From Xenoacremonium recifei (lineage: Eukaryota > Ascomycota > Sordariomycetes > Hypocreales > Nectriaceae): DNA of 64,000 bases. Under the pieces are notes generated by a model that ran no database searches, was not told the origin of the DNA, and was given only the letters and a program-made list of their open reading frames with translations. Location: the NCBI GenBank assembly GCA_012184525.1, contig WOFQ01000080.1, positions 28,291-92,290 on the forward strand. Reading direction: 5' to 3'. Shown one piece after another: positions 43,297 to 54,344 of the stretch. Within the stretch, counting starts at the first letter, position 1, and each line of letters opens with the position of its first letter. A program made the translations under genes and the position numbers.

Positions 43297-45432
43297 GGCT
43301 ATGATGGCGATGAGTAGGAGGAGCGGCAGACGGCGGATTGGGGTTGGGCCATGCCCCGTGGGATGGCGAGGAGCGGTGGAAGAGGGAGCCCCTGAAGGGA
43401 GCTGACGACAGCGATGATATCGAAGGGATTCGCTAGCAAGGAGGTAAGGGGGCTCAGTCTAAGGACCGCGATGGTGATTTGTTTGAAAGAGAAGTATGGA
43501 ATTCCGGTCGTGGAGGACTTCGGGCGTGGCGCGCGCGGATCGTGGATGACGCAGACGCGCTCTATGATGAGGCCATGATGGACCGGATGCTTGGTGTTGA
43601 GGTTGCACTCTACGTTGATACGCGGACTGGACTCGCTGGCGGGAGTTTTGGCGCAGTGGACGGGACGGGATGAAGCTCCAGCTGGGGGCCTTCACATGCT
43701 GTCATAGGCTGTCTCGCGTGGCTCTGCTGGGGACTAGGCCAAATGCTGCCTAAGGCCGTCGATAACCAGATAAGGAGGGCAGATCCAGCGAGTTAGTCAG
43801 CGGAGTGTCAGTTGGGCCGGTGCTTTCCAGGTGCCTGCGTCGAGGACGGTGATGCGACAAAGAACACAAAGCTTCAATTGGCGAGTCTTCAAGGCAGCGA
43901 TTCCTCCGATGCTGTCATGCAGATATCGCCCGGTCCAGACCCTGCTGGGCGGGAGCCTGGTAGCTCGCGCACGACCTGAGATCGCCTCGTGCTGACTGGC
44001 TTGCCGGCCACCTTTGTCCGGTTGGTTAGCTGTCCGGTCTGTCTGCCACCCTCCATCACGATGAACAACAGCCAAGGTTCGGCCTAGCTGGGACTTTGCG
44101 GGCTGCGTCACTGCGCGGCGAGGCCACCAGGCACATCGGCGTCAAAGTCAATGTGGCTTCAGAATGTGACGGAATTGCGAGATGCGTGCGAGGCCGCAGC
44201 ATGGCTGAACTCTGATGATTGCAGCGGCCGAGATGTGACGGCCGGCCTCAGTGAGAGGATTCAATGTGGGATTTGCTGGGCGGCTGGCGCGCAATTGCGT
44301 TTCTATTGTTGGCATGGAATCCCTGGCCATCGACACTGACGGATTGCCGCCAAGATGGAATTCTGCTAAAGAACAAACAAACGGGATTCTTTCTTCTGAA
44401 CTCCACCCCCTTGCACGATAACCGGCCGCAGAACGTGTAACGGCTTGTTTCGTCGGCCCCCAGCTCTGCGGTGATCGATTGGCCATGGAAGGGCTTGTTG
44501 GTGGCTGATCTGCTTATGACACTTACTAACAAGTGCTCATGATTAGTCTCCAGTAGTCGCCGGCCTCGAACAGCAGAAACCACCCCAGGATGCGGGGGAG
44601 GATAGCCGCCAGAGTGCGTCCCCCATCGTTGTCGTGTTCGTCTTCAGGACAACCGCCAGAACTGCCGTGATTGTGGTTCGACGACGGCTGCTGCGTTGCC
44701 CCTGGCACTCACTCTGTCACGGTGACGGCCCAGCCGTGACACGAATTGGCCGATCCCGGGCAGTGCGCATCATGCTTTCCGGCCCAACATCTGGCGTTTA
44801 TGCCATGATCCGCCGGGGGGGACGGGGGACGGGACTGATCAGAGTTTAGGCCAGGCCAGTTGGTGACTGGCGGTTCAGGGGTGGGTGGGCGATGGATGTA
44901 TCAGATGACTCTCTGTGGACGATCGCCTGGCCAAGCCAAGCCAAGCAAGCGTGCAAGCCTTCCGCCTTACAGTGCCCTCCAGCAGCATTGATTATTAGTA
45001 TAAAGGGCAGGGCCCAGGGGTTGCGAGAAATGAAGCCCAATGCACGCTTGATTGCAGGGCCAGACTCTCGGGCATTGGAGGGATCCGAGTTCCAACTAAC
45101 CGACCCCATCCCTTTTGTTTGATTCAAATACCCTTGGCTGGGCCGTCGGCTGTCTGTCTGTCTGTCTGCGCGTGTGTCTTACTGTTGCACGGCAGGCAGA
45201 ATTTATTTTTACTACCTACGTCCTACCTTTATTTTGTTTCACTGACACGTCTGAGGCGTCTGGATCGCAAAAGAAACAATACGTACAAAAGGAGGGGGTC
45301 GCCTTGACTCTTCATGTTACCACCATCTTTGAGATTTCACCCGTTTACACACCTGAAAGCTTGAAGCTCTCAAAGCCTGCATTCAGTATTCAATTGTACC
45401 ACAACCCGCGATACCCTTTGGAACTGCCCACG
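43297..45432. other. Divergent intergenic region, 2.1 kb
   Basis: Promoter of the PI 4-kinase (minus) and long upstream region of a small Arg-rich gene (plus). It contains a (CTGT)n tract at 45150-45168 and a few CCAAG repeats near 44931-44947. No gene recognised. Confidence 0.5.
45150..45168. repeat. (CTGT)n microsatellite
   Basis: About 4.75 units of CTGT in the upstream region of the small Arg/Ser-rich gene. Confidence 0.85.
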
Positions 45433-45897
45433 ATGGATGCACGCGACATCACCTCCACTCCTCCATCTATTGAGGTCACCTCCATGCGCCCTCCCTCATC
45501 TTCTTCCGACCATGAACCCGTCATCCGGGGCCGTAAGAGAGACCGCAGCATGACCCGTCCCAGCGCCAGCGTCCGAGCCATCCGATGCACTCCCTCCGAC
45601 GAGTCCAGGACCATGCGAGGACGCTCCCGCACCCGCCGTGACTCTCCGATGCGAGGCCCCGAGACTGCCAGCCAGCTGCTCGCACGCCTTCGAGGACACT
45701 GCCCATCCAGAGTTCCGCAGGAGCTGCAGGTGTTGACGCGGCCACCACGACGCCAGCGGACGAGGAGCCGAAGCCGAGGACCACAATTCGATCTCGATAA
45801 GGAGGCAGCGTCACGAGCCGGAGAAGCAATGTCCGGGTTGAGGAACGAGTTTCGGGCGGAGCTGGATGCCGAGAAGGAGCCCGAGGAAGAGACCTAA
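45433..45897 (+). CDS. Small Arg/Ser-rich hypothetical protein
   Basis: A single exon of 154 aa from the first ATG in a frame that is open for some 300 nt further upstream without an ATG. The sequence is disordered and basic: repeated RGRKRDRS, RMRGRSRTRRD-like and RQRTRSRSRG patches, then an acidic helical end (FRAELDAEKEPEEE). RS-like dipeptides resemble those of splicing or chromatin proteins, but no domain is present. I do not recognise it. The long in-frame open leader suggests either an upstream exon or chance. Confidence 0.55.
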   Translation: MDARDITSTPPSIEVTSMRPPSSSSDHEPVIRGRKRDRSMTRPSASVRAIRCTPSDESRTMRGRSRTRRDSPMRGPETASQLLARLRGHCPSRVPQELQVLTRPPRRQRTRSRSRGPQFDLDKEAASRAGEAMSGLRNEFRAELDAEKEPEEET

Positions 45898-46785
45898 GAG
45901 AGGGGAGTAACAGACGGACGCAACCTTACTGGGGGCTGAACGATATGACGAGAGATACCACGACGAGATGGACTTGATTTCATGTATACCCCTTTTGCCT
46001 ATGTATCTGTTTCCTATATTTTGTCCTCTATTCTCGATGGACGAGGATTTGGTCTGGGACCTGGAGAAAAGAATCGGGATCTGGACAAAGAATGGACAAG
46101 TCTGACAAGGAGTTTTGGGACGCGATTGGACTGGTCGGCGTTTGCATCTGGATAAATTGGCCCAGAAATCGATTTCACGTTGAACCTCGGAAGGGACTGG
46201 ACGGTCTCTTGGATGGAAAAACTCCTCTTAAATAGGAATGCTGGATGGAAGTCGGCTTCTGCAGAATAATTCATTTCATTTGTAAAATCCAAATTGAGAT
46301 CCGTGACATAAGGTATCGTAATAACTGTCATGCAAGAGCCATCAGAAAGGGAAGGCATTCCTGGCAAGTTCCATTCGAGTTCGTCGGCGCCTTCCTCCGG
46401 GGCCCAGACCATACCGGCTCCGGTTTTCTGACCACACCTCCGCTGTGATTGGCCCGCTGGTCCCCGAGCTCTGGGAATTTTTAGAAGATGGACTGATCTT
46501 TGATAAACTCGATACTATCATCGCCATCGCAAGCGTCTCCCGCCTTGCTGCTGCTTTCTCACAGCGTTCGACGCCCTTGCTATGTCTGCATTGCTTGTCT
46601 GCTCAATTGTCCTGCCATTCAGCAAGGCCATCGACTGCGCCCAGTAGCGGCCCTCGGCGTTGTATCCTTCGTCCTCTCCCGCGCGCCCTGACAATCGCCC
46701 GCCTCACGCCCACGCCCGATAGTTGCTTCAAGCATGCCGATACCTGACCGCCTCGCTCCGGCCCAGCACTCTCTGTCCAGCACCA
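45898..46785. other. Intergenic, promoter of the Cya5-like gene
   Basis: 888 bp between two plus-strand genes. Only short ORFs on either strand. No repeat or RNA seen. Confidence 0.5.
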
Positions 46786-49700
46786 ATGCTCGAGCGAACC
46801 GCCGCCGGTCTGGAATCATGCAGTCTCCAGCGCGTCGTCGTCTCTAAGCCGGCCAAGCGGTGTCGCCAGCTCCATACGGGGTTCTGGCAGCATGGGGCCT
46901 CGGCCATCGATCTGTCGAGCTTCTGGCCGGGGCCCTCGAGAGCCTACGAGTCGGAGACGGTGGAGGCTGACTCGGCTGTCCGTCAGCTTCAGTCGGGCTT
47001 GATTGCGTCTGCTTTCTTGCTCGACTTCCTTTATCCCAGTGCCACCTTGCCCATCCTGCGGCGAATCTACCCGAGCCTCCCCCGGTCACAGGATGGACAA
47101 CAAACCGCCGACGTGTCTGCGAAGCGGACATTCTATACGAAATCGTCTGCCCAGAACTTCGAATCCCTAGACTGTCCCAGTGTCAGGTCAATAGACACCG
47201 CCGAATTCTACCATCACCGGCCCGAAGGAAGGGAGCTCCCGATAACCTCTGTCAGACAGACATATGGAGTGTCGCAAAATGCCCGCGAGAGGACAGCTCG
47301 CAATCGCGCAGAAACGGCATCGATAACAAACGACTCACACGAAACGACCGTCTCGAATACGTCGACTGTTGACGCAGAGGTTGGCGGGTTGCAAGAATTG
47401 TTAGATGATCCGGAGGGTGCATCCTATCAACAAGTCTGGGATCTTTATTGCCGCGTGGATCCGCAACAACGAGCAAACATGCAAGCCGATGTGGTAAAAT
47501 ACTTGGCGAAATCTCACGGCTTCGTCGAAACTGGACGGGCCATGTCTATTTTCCGCCAAATACCCGTCTCTTCTTGGGACAACTCTCTTCTATCTGCTGG
47601 AGTCCTCCTGTTTCTGCGCTCCGGTGATCTCTCATATGCTGCAGATCGATTCAAAACTGGACTGGAAGCCAAGAATCTTTCGGGTGGTCTTGAGTACTTG
47701 TTAGCAGATGCCATCAGCTCAAGGCAATGGACCATAGCCCTTGATGTTTGGTGTGCATACTATGCTGCGCAGGTTAAGAGTCGGCCGAACGCGCAGCCAG
47801 ATATGAGACAGTTACAAGAGCTCAACACCCTCCCAAATCATGGCGCCCTGTATTTCGCTTTTCGAAGCTACTTGGTAAGCGATGGAGCTGAATATTACAA
47901 GAAGATCAAGGAATCTCCGGTGTCCAACGCTGCATTTCGCATTTTCCGGAGGCATTTTGCCAAGATGGCGTTATGGGAACCTTGTTCCCCCGAGCGAGCG
48001 GCTGTGATTCTCGAATCTTTGAACGACCAGCTATTATACAATGGCTATCTCTTCCGAATGTTCGATCGGTGGTATGAGAAGCATGAGACGAAGTCAACGA
48101 TTGCGAAACTCCCCGTCATCTACGAAAAGTTCCGAGAGCTTCCGGACGCCAAACCTACACGAGCAGTGTTACGAGGTCTCTTCAAGCTCTACTGGCCCAA
48201 TAACAGTGCTGGCCTGGATCAGGTTTACAAAGATTGGCTCCAATTCCATGGCGAGCTGGGACAGTGGGGTTATGAGAAGTTTCTGAAGCTGTATGCACAC
48301 CGTGGAGATGTCAAGACTGTCCGCGACCTCTGGGCCAAATACGTGGCGGAGTTTCCGGAGATTTTGAAGACACCGAGAGCCTTCAGAAGTACATTGAATG
48401 TCTACGCCCAGACTGGAGACTTGGCCGAAGCCGAACGAGAGCTGCGGGAGATGTCTACCAAGTACGGCGTAGAGCCGGACGTTGACTGTTGGAACACGAT
48501 CCTGAAGTGCTATACGAGGGTCAACGACTACAGGGGAGCGCTCAAATGCTTTGATGAGATATGCAAGCGGTACACTCCGGATTCCTTCACTTATGCCCAC
48601 GTCATGGCTATGGCTGCGAAGAAGGGCGATTTGGAAACGACTCTTGACTTCTTCAGACGATCCCAGGAGGCCCGAACACCCCTTACTAAGGAGATGGCTC
48701 TGGCCCTCGTGGTCGCATACTGCCAAAACGACCTACTTCTCGAAGCCGAACGACTTTGCATCGAACTCTCTGAACGACGTCTGGCACACACGGCTCTGTG
48801 GAACCAGCTTCTAAGGTCAAACGGCGCAGAAGGCAAGCTAAGCAAGTGTTACGATCTCTTGCAACGAATGAAGCACTTCGGCATGGAGTGGAACGACGAT
48901 ACATATGAATTCTTTTTGCAAGCCCTCGTCAAAGCCAACCAGATTCACCCGGCGTACACGCTCCTTAAGCAAGCCGACGAGGATGGCTTGTTCAAGGCGA
49001 CGGCAGAGCATTTTGCCATAGTCATGGCCGGGGCTGCTCGAACAGGAGACTTCACCTTGGTGGATAAACTAAAGCAGCGCCTTCAGAAGCTTAACTTGCC
49101 TATGACCTTCAATGCTCTCATCGCAGTCGTCGAGGCAGCAGTACGGCGGAAGCCTGGTGTTGAGCGAACACAGAACCTCAGCCATGAGTTCGTTGCCTTC
49201 TTTCGTGAAGCAGTTGCTGCTCAAAATAGCACGCCCACCATGAAGGAGACTACGGAAGGATCTCTACATGTCACCCCCCAAGCCATTTGGAGGCTGCAAG
49301 CCGATCCACAGGCCATGGGGCGTGCCATCACGCTTTTGGTCGAGCTCCGAGACTTTTCTACCGCCGAGGAACTGATGACTTTATACACCGAGCTGTTTCC
49401 CCAGTTCAAGAAAGGAAATGAGTTTCCGCCCAGTGTCGTGTCAGCACTCATGTTGGCACATTACCGGACGGGCAATCTGGATGAAGTTCTGGAGCTATGG
49501 ACGAAAACGTGGCAGCGGGTTTTGGAGTCCAGCAGGAATCGAAAGGGTACCGGAATATCCCCTAGCAACGAATATGACCTCTGTCGAGTTCTGAACGTGG
49601 TCATCCGCGCTTTCGCAGACCGGAACGACGCCCAAGGCCTGTCGGATTGCGTCGACGAAGTCATAAGAGCGGGCTTCAAGCTTACGCGAAGCAATTGGGC

Positions 49701-50412
49701 ACTCGTGGTCACATCCTTGGTCGACCTCGGCCGATGGGAGCAGGCTATGTACTGGTGCGAGAAGATGTTGATGCCAGGCTGGCGAGGCTGGCGTCGCCAT
49801 CGGCTGAGCAAGGAGAGATCTGGCCTGACAAACACGCGCCTCCTGCGAGCCCCCAAGTACGTCGTCCTCAAGCTCCAGCCCCAATGGCTGAAGATGCGCC
49901 AGATGGCTGCCTGGTCGCCGGACATCTCTCGACAGCTTCGCGAAGTTCAGGAGCGCTATCCACGCCTGCACCACGCTTTCACGACAAACGAGATGCAGAA
50001 TCTGCCGCCTTGGCTGCTAAACGAGAACCACGTCCAGCTTCGCGATCTCGACAAGCTCGTCCGCAGTCTGCCATACAACGAACTCATCAAGGTCCGTGAT
50101 GTCCTTTTGAAGCAGCTCATGCAAGAGCGTAAGCGTGAGAAGCGCCTTGGCCTCGCCGCCGCGCCGCAGGGCAAGACAGACGCCGAGCGACTGAACTGGA
50201 AGCGTGCCCTACACGGCAAGGTCCAGCGATATGCTCAAAAATGGGCGGAACGCCGCGAGGCCAGGCCCCAGGGAACTTCTGCCGTCGAGACTCAGCTTGA
50301 GCCTGCACCATCGTCGGGTGTAGAGGAGCGCACAGGGTATTGGCAGGACTTCTGGGAGCGGTACGATCAGACGCCTCACATGACGGCTAAGAAGAGGTCG
50401 AAGAAGGGTTGA
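46786..50412 (+). CDS. CYA5: Large mitochondrial PPR protein, Cya5/Pet309-like
   Basis: One uninterrupted exon of 1208 aa. Cya5/Pet309 is needed for stability and translation of the mitochondrial COX1 mRNA. The start MLERTAAGLESCSLQRVVV and the following KRCRQLHTGFWQHGAS are the typical N-terminal region of filamentous Cya5 proteins, with Arg/Ser-rich targeting character. PPR-like helical pairs fill about 300-1050. The clearest are near residue 560 (EPDVDCWNTILKCYTRVNDY) and the next two (DSFTYAHVMAMAAKKGD, TKEMALALVVAYCQND). The tail is basic (QLMQERKREKRLG) and ends KKRSKKG. Upstream, the frame is open to 46723 but lacks an ATG, so I start at 46786. Calling it Cya5 rests on length, N-terminus and overall layout; other fungal PPR proteins are possible. 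Confidence 0.8.
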   Translation: MLERTAAGLESCSLQRVVVSKPAKRCRQLHTGFWQHGASAIDLSSFWPGPSRAYESETVEADSAVRQLQSGLIASAFLLDFLYPSATLPILRRIYPSLPRSQDGQQTADVSAKRTFYTKSSAQNFESLDCPSVRSIDTAEFYHHRPEGRELPITSVRQTYGVSQNARERTARNRAETASITNDSHETTVSNTSTVDAEVGGLQELLDDPEGASYQQVWDLYCRVDPQQRANMQADVVKYLAKSHGFVETGRAMSIFRQIPVSSWDNSLLSAGVLLFLRSGDLSYAADRFKTGLEAKNLSGGLEYLLADAISSRQWTIALDVWCAYYAAQVKSRPNAQPDMRQLQELNTLPNHGALYFAFRSYLVSDGAEYYKKIKESPVSNAAFRIFRRHFAKMALWEPCSPERAAVILESLNDQLLYNGYLFRMFDRWYEKHETKSTIAKLPVIYEKFRELPDAKPTRAVLRGLFKLYWPNNSAGLDQVYKDWLQFHGELGQWGYEKFLKLYAHRGDVKTVRDLWAKYVAEFPEILKTPRAFRSTLNVYAQTGDLAEAERELREMSTKYGVEPDVDCWNTILKCYTRVNDYRGALKCFDEICKRYTPDSFTYAHVMAMAAKKGDLETTLDFFRRSQEARTPLTKEMALALVVAYCQNDLLLEAERLCIELSERRLAHTALWNQLLRSNGAEGKLSKCYDLLQRMKHFGMEWNDDTYEFFLQALVKANQIHPAYTLLKQADEDGLFKATAEHFAIVMAGAARTGDFTLVDKLKQRLQKLNLPMTFNALIAVVEAAVRRKPGVERTQNLSHEFVAFFREAVAAQNSTPTMKETTEGSLHVTPQAIWRLQADPQAMGRAITLLVELRDFSTAEELMTLYTELFPQFKKGNEFPPSVVSALMLAHYRTGNLDEVLELWTKTWQRVLESSRNRKGTGISPSNEYDLCRVLNVVIRAFADRNDAQGLSDCVDEVIRAGFKLTRSNWALVVTSLVDLGRWEQAMYWCEKMLMPGWRGWRRHRLSKERSGLTNTRLLRAPKYVVLKLQPQWLKMRQMAAWSPDISRQLREVQERYPRLHHAFTTNEMQNLPPWLLNENHVQLRDLDKLVRSLPYNELIKVRDVLLKQLMQERKREKRLGLAAAPQGKTDAERLNWKRALHGKVQRYAQKWAERREARPQGTSAVETQLEPAPSSGVEERTGYWQDFWERYDQTPHMTAKKRSKKG

Positions 50413-50858
50413 TTTACGGCGAGGAAATCATAGACGGTGTACGGTGTACGAATGGACCGATTAGATAGATGTATAACCAGCGACTTGCCTTCTTTTGTCA
50501 GCATGGAGGAGCATATCTTGGGAGAGCGATTGGTGGTTGGGATGATGTATGTATATGTTGTATAAACCTCTCTTCATGTTGTCTGTAGAATAAATACCAT
50601 ATGTTGGGTAATGATATAACTAGTTCCTTCAAATTCAGGGGAGTTTTCCTACAATGACTGGGAAGAACTGGAAGAGTCCACAGTGTGTCATAAAGTGAGA
50701 TGAATTGATAGTTTGCCCTATCTGCTTCCTGGTATCAAATTCCCAAGCGCCATCCGATGTACAACTGAAGAAACTCCAACACAAACGCCGATGGTCCTCC
50801 TATCTACAGTCTAGTAAGTCTCCCATCCTGGGGATTAGTATAGTGTTATACACAAATG
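50413..50858. other. Convergent 3' region
   Basis: 446 bp between the ends of the Cya5-like (plus) and Atos-family (minus) genes. AT-rich, no feature beyond UTRs. Confidence 0.55.
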
Positions 50859-53126
50859 TCAAACATCTTCTCCCTCTACCCCATCAAATAACTCCTGACC
50901 TCTGACACCCAAACCTCGTAGCCGTTGCGAGAGTAATCCCTCCGCACCAGGCACCACACCATTGCCCGCACCACCACCGTAACCCAAGTCGCCTTTGTTG
51001 AGCTTCTCGTACAGCGCTGGGCCGTCTGTGGAGTCATTGGTGGACGGGCGGCTGGCCTGTGAGGGAGACGTCATTGTTGTAGGGGAGCGAGAGATGTTGC
51101 TCTGTGGGAGATGGAACGGGATAGGATCGATGAGGCGGGTATTACCCGCTGCGAAGCCTGCGGAGGCGGGCCCGTGGTGATGATACACGCTGTCAAGATC
51201 AAAAGCCTGAGCGTGGTGGTGGTGAGTGAAGCCTGCGCTCCTACGGCGGAAGGCCTTGTCAGCAGCAAGGCTGGCACCGGGCCCGGGTGTGGGTGTAGGG
51301 TTCATGACGCGGACAGGCTTGTAAGGCGTGAAGCGCGGCTCGGGGCATGTAGTCTCATTACGCAGCTTCTCTTTGCCGTCAGGCACACGGTTGGCGAAAA
51401 CGATGCGGATGCTTTTGTACAAATAGAAGCGCCCGCGGCTGGGGCAACAGATGTGCAGGTGCACCAAGTATCGCAGGATGGGCCGGTCCGACGTGTCAAG
51501 CTCTGACGCGGGCGGGATGTTGTCGATGATGGGTCCTGCAGAATAGCTGCGCTGGCGGATGAATGTCTTGGTGCCAGGTTCCATGCCCGAGAGGTCGTAA
51601 GGGACGAGGAAGAGTTTGACGGCTGTCTTGTTCGGATTCTTGATGATGATTTGGATCTGCCCCTTTTCGGGGATCCGGTAGCTCCCTCCCGGCGGTGCTT
51701 TTGGCGATCCAGAGCGTCTTTTGCCCCTGGAGCTTCGACGATGCTCTGGGTCAGAATCCTGGGTATGGATCATCATATCCATCTCGTCTTCGGCCAATCT
51801 CCTATCTCCGTACCGACTTTGGACCTTTCGTTTAGACCTCTGCTCTTCCTCTGTATTAGGCAGTCCGTTCTCCAAATCGATTTGCCCGACATATGGGCTC
51901 GGCCCATCCTCTGATCGGTTGCGTCCATGAGGGGTGTTGCCATAACTGTAGTAAACGGCTGGGAAAGAGAGCGTTACGTGCGGAGGACACCGCAGGCTGG
52001 ACTTGCACTTCCCTCTTCCAAGCACGCCGATCTGAGCCAGGAAATCGAGAGGTTTTGACGGAGTGGTGGACATGCGACCACGCAGGATACTCTCCTCATA
52101 AGAACCAACCATGGAGGCGTGGTGCAGCGGTGAGGAGTCGGCAAAGGACGATCTCCGGGACCGCAGGAAAGCCGGTGATTGAGGCGACGCTCCGGAAGCC
52201 GAGAAACTCGGTATCGAGGTCAAGGATTTACGCGGTTGATGGGCTCGACTTGGCAGTGACGGCCTTGGGGATGAGGAGAAGAATGGCGAGGAAGCAGCCG
52301 AATGCCTTCGCCAGCTGTTGCGGCCGGAGAAGTCGATGTCTTCCAGAGGCACGAATTGGTCCACCTCTTCATTGCTTAGCGATTGGACTAGAGGACTGGT
52401 TGGAGGTTGATAGACGAAGCTCGATGAAAGCGAGGACGACAATGGCGATGGCGAATAACCTGATCTGAAGCTGTCGGCATTGCCAGAGAACGGGATCCTG
52501 CTCTCGTACTGGAACGGCGTGAAGTGCCGAGGCGGAGATGTCGCTATCCAAGTCTCTTGAGCTGGTGGTCCTCTAGACCGGTTCTCTTCATGGCCTTGAT
52601 CAACCCTCTCATGACGCCTACTGACAGGCGATTCCTCCTCGGTAAAATTCCCACTATGCAGTGCCGATCGTGGTCGCTCGATACTGAGGCCATCTTGGAC
52701 CCTCTGGTCTACCTCATCCTGGTCATCCTTCTTCTCTGGCGTGATCTCCGCCGGCGGTAACAGCAACGAGGCATCGTTGGGTGTTCGCGGCCGTTTTGGG
52801 CTGGAGTCCGGGTTTTGAAGGGCCAGTCGGTTTACATGACGGTTCGGTATCCAGGTGGGAGACTCACCGCGCTTGAGTCTCTCGATCAGCTCGGTCCTGT
52901 CCGATATCGCCTGCTCGGATTCGGTCTGGGGTGACGGTGTTCTGGGTGCTTGGCGAGGACTGTCGGGGATCGGGCCCTCGCAGAGATCTGTCCGGATGCT
53001 CTCCTCAGATAGACGCCGCAGTCGGTTGGCAGCAATGTTGAGGGCTGTGGAATGTATGGCGGCATCGGGAGGGGGTGGCTCGTCATGGTCATGAGACAGG
53101 TCGAGGTCGGACTGGAAGATGGGCAT
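50859..53126 (-). CDS. Atos-family protein (DUF4210 / meiotic chromosome-segregation domain)
   Basis: A single exon of 755 aa. The first 330 residues are disordered and Ser/Pro-rich. The Atos core starts near 335 with GSYEESILRGRMSTTPS and continues FLAQIGVLGRGKCKSSLRCP and the FPAVYYSYGNTP strand. The second part, about 475-580, has YRIPEKGQIQIIIKNPNK, KLFLVPYDLSGM and a RGRFYLYKSIRIVF segment. The two parts match the conserved pair (DUF4210 and Chromosome_seg) found in animal FAM214/Atos proteins and in a fission-yeast protein linked to meiotic segregation. In Drosophila, Atos acts in transcription of metabolic genes. The role in filamentous fungi is not established. The tail is Pro/Ser/His-rich with HHHHAQ. 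The start at 53126 (ATGCCCATCTTC) is the first ATG in frame. Confidence 0.88.
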   Translation of the reverse strand: MPIFQSDLDLSHDHDEPPPPDAAIHSTALNIAANRLRRLSEESIRTDLCEGPIPDSPRQAPRTPSPQTESEQAISDRTELIERLKRGESPTWIPNRHVNRLALQNPDSSPKRPRTPNDASLLLPPAEITPEKKDDQDEVDQRVQDGLSIERPRSALHSGNFTEEESPVSRRHERVDQGHEENRSRGPPAQETWIATSPPRHFTPFQYESRIPFSGNADSFRSGYSPSPLSSSLSSSFVYQPPTSPLVQSLSNEEVDQFVPLEDIDFSGRNSWRRHSAASSPFFSSSPRPSLPSRAHQPRKSLTSIPSFSASGASPQSPAFLRSRRSSFADSSPLHHASMVGSYEESILRGRMSTTPSKPLDFLAQIGVLGRGKCKSSLRCPPHVTLSFPAVYYSYGNTPHGRNRSEDGPSPYVGQIDLENGLPNTEEEQRSKRKVQSRYGDRRLAEDEMDMMIHTQDSDPEHRRSSRGKRRSGSPKAPPGGSYRIPEKGQIQIIIKNPNKTAVKLFLVPYDLSGMEPGTKTFIRQRSYSAGPIIDNIPPASELDTSDRPILRYLVHLHICCPSRGRFYLYKSIRIVFANRVPDGKEKLRNETTCPEPRFTPYKPVRVMNPTPTPGPGASLAADKAFRRRSAGFTHHHHAQAFDLDSVYHHHGPASAGFAAGNTRLIDPIPFHLPQSNISRSPTTMTSPSQASRPSTNDSTDGPALYEKLNKGDLGYGGGAGNGVVPGAEGLLSQRLRGLGVRGQELFDGVEGEDV

Positions 53127-54344
53127 GGTGTTGAGCTGGAGCAACAGCCTCGCCGAGATTCGGGGCAGTCATGAATCGGCGAGGCGAGGAGGAGCTCGGG
53201 CAGTCTGCAAGATATCTCAGAGAGGCTGGTTCTTGTGCGAAGGGTTGGTAGTTTGCAGAAGAATAAGAGCCAAAGCCTGGGCTAGATCTGGGCTAGAGGT
53301 GGTGATCAGGGCCCATGTCATGTGGCGGCCGAGAGCTTGGGCGTGCAGCGGACCAGCCAGCGTCATCCACGGATCAGCAGGAGACAATGCAAGGATGACG
53401 GCGAGCGCTGAAGCTGGAATCTCCAAAAAGGTCTGAGGTTTGAGGATTAGAGGAAGGAAACTTTTGTAGCACGGAAGGAAATTTAGAGAAGTACAATGTT
53501 CTCTCAAGGTTGTCATTCAGCGGTGTATCGAGGCAGTAACGACCCAGCGCCAGCCTTCCTTATGAATCACACTCTTACTCTAGGCGTCCCCGCTGGCCGA
53601 AGACGGCGGGACGGATCCATCTCGACTAACAGCGGTCAAAGGCCACCTCAATTACATGTACAAATGACAGGCACGCCCCAAGCTCAAGCACGGCGCCGCT
53701 CCAGCGTTCCTCTCGAAATGGAGGGTCGGTGGCTGATGTGGTGCAACATGTTTGCTTGTGCTGAAAAACAGCACCTGAGCCACGGTGGAGTCGGGTCACA
53801 GCAGCGTCACAGCGCATCGCCAACCCTCGCTGGATGATACCCTCCCATGCGCCTCTCCATGATTCCGCTGTCGATGATAGGCACGGGATATGCAGCTGGG
53901 TTACAGTGAGATGGTGCCGTCCCTTTGTCCGTTGGGCCATCCGTGCCGTCAGCTCACTCCCGTCGGCGCCTGCACTGCGCTGCGTTGAACCGCTCACTGT
54001 GTGACATGAGCATAATTCCCTCGTCCAACAGAACAATGCAAAAGGCAGCTCGCCCGGGATCTCCCGTCTCATGACCGTCGTGGCCAGAAATTGCCCTCGC
54101 TCGGAGTGCGTCTTCTGATATCTGATCCGATTCCAAAGGGTGCTCTGCTCTCTCTCTTTCATGCCCACTTGGGTCTACTCCGTACAAGTACAAGTAAGGC
54201 AAGACCCATTCCGCCCACCCCCGCTCCTGCCGCCAGCGGACGCCAAGCCCCACGCCCCCGTTCACCTACTCACCGAACTGACCGAACATTCTAATTCTCG
54301 TCATGAATGCTTCTTTCTCATAGCCAATCCAGCATCTCACAACC
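53127..54344. other. Divergent intergenic region, 1.2 kb
   Basis: Upstream of the Atos-family gene (minus) and Fyv7-like gene (plus). ORF 53626-54168 on the minus strand has no domain or family character. No repeat seen. Confidence 0.5.
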
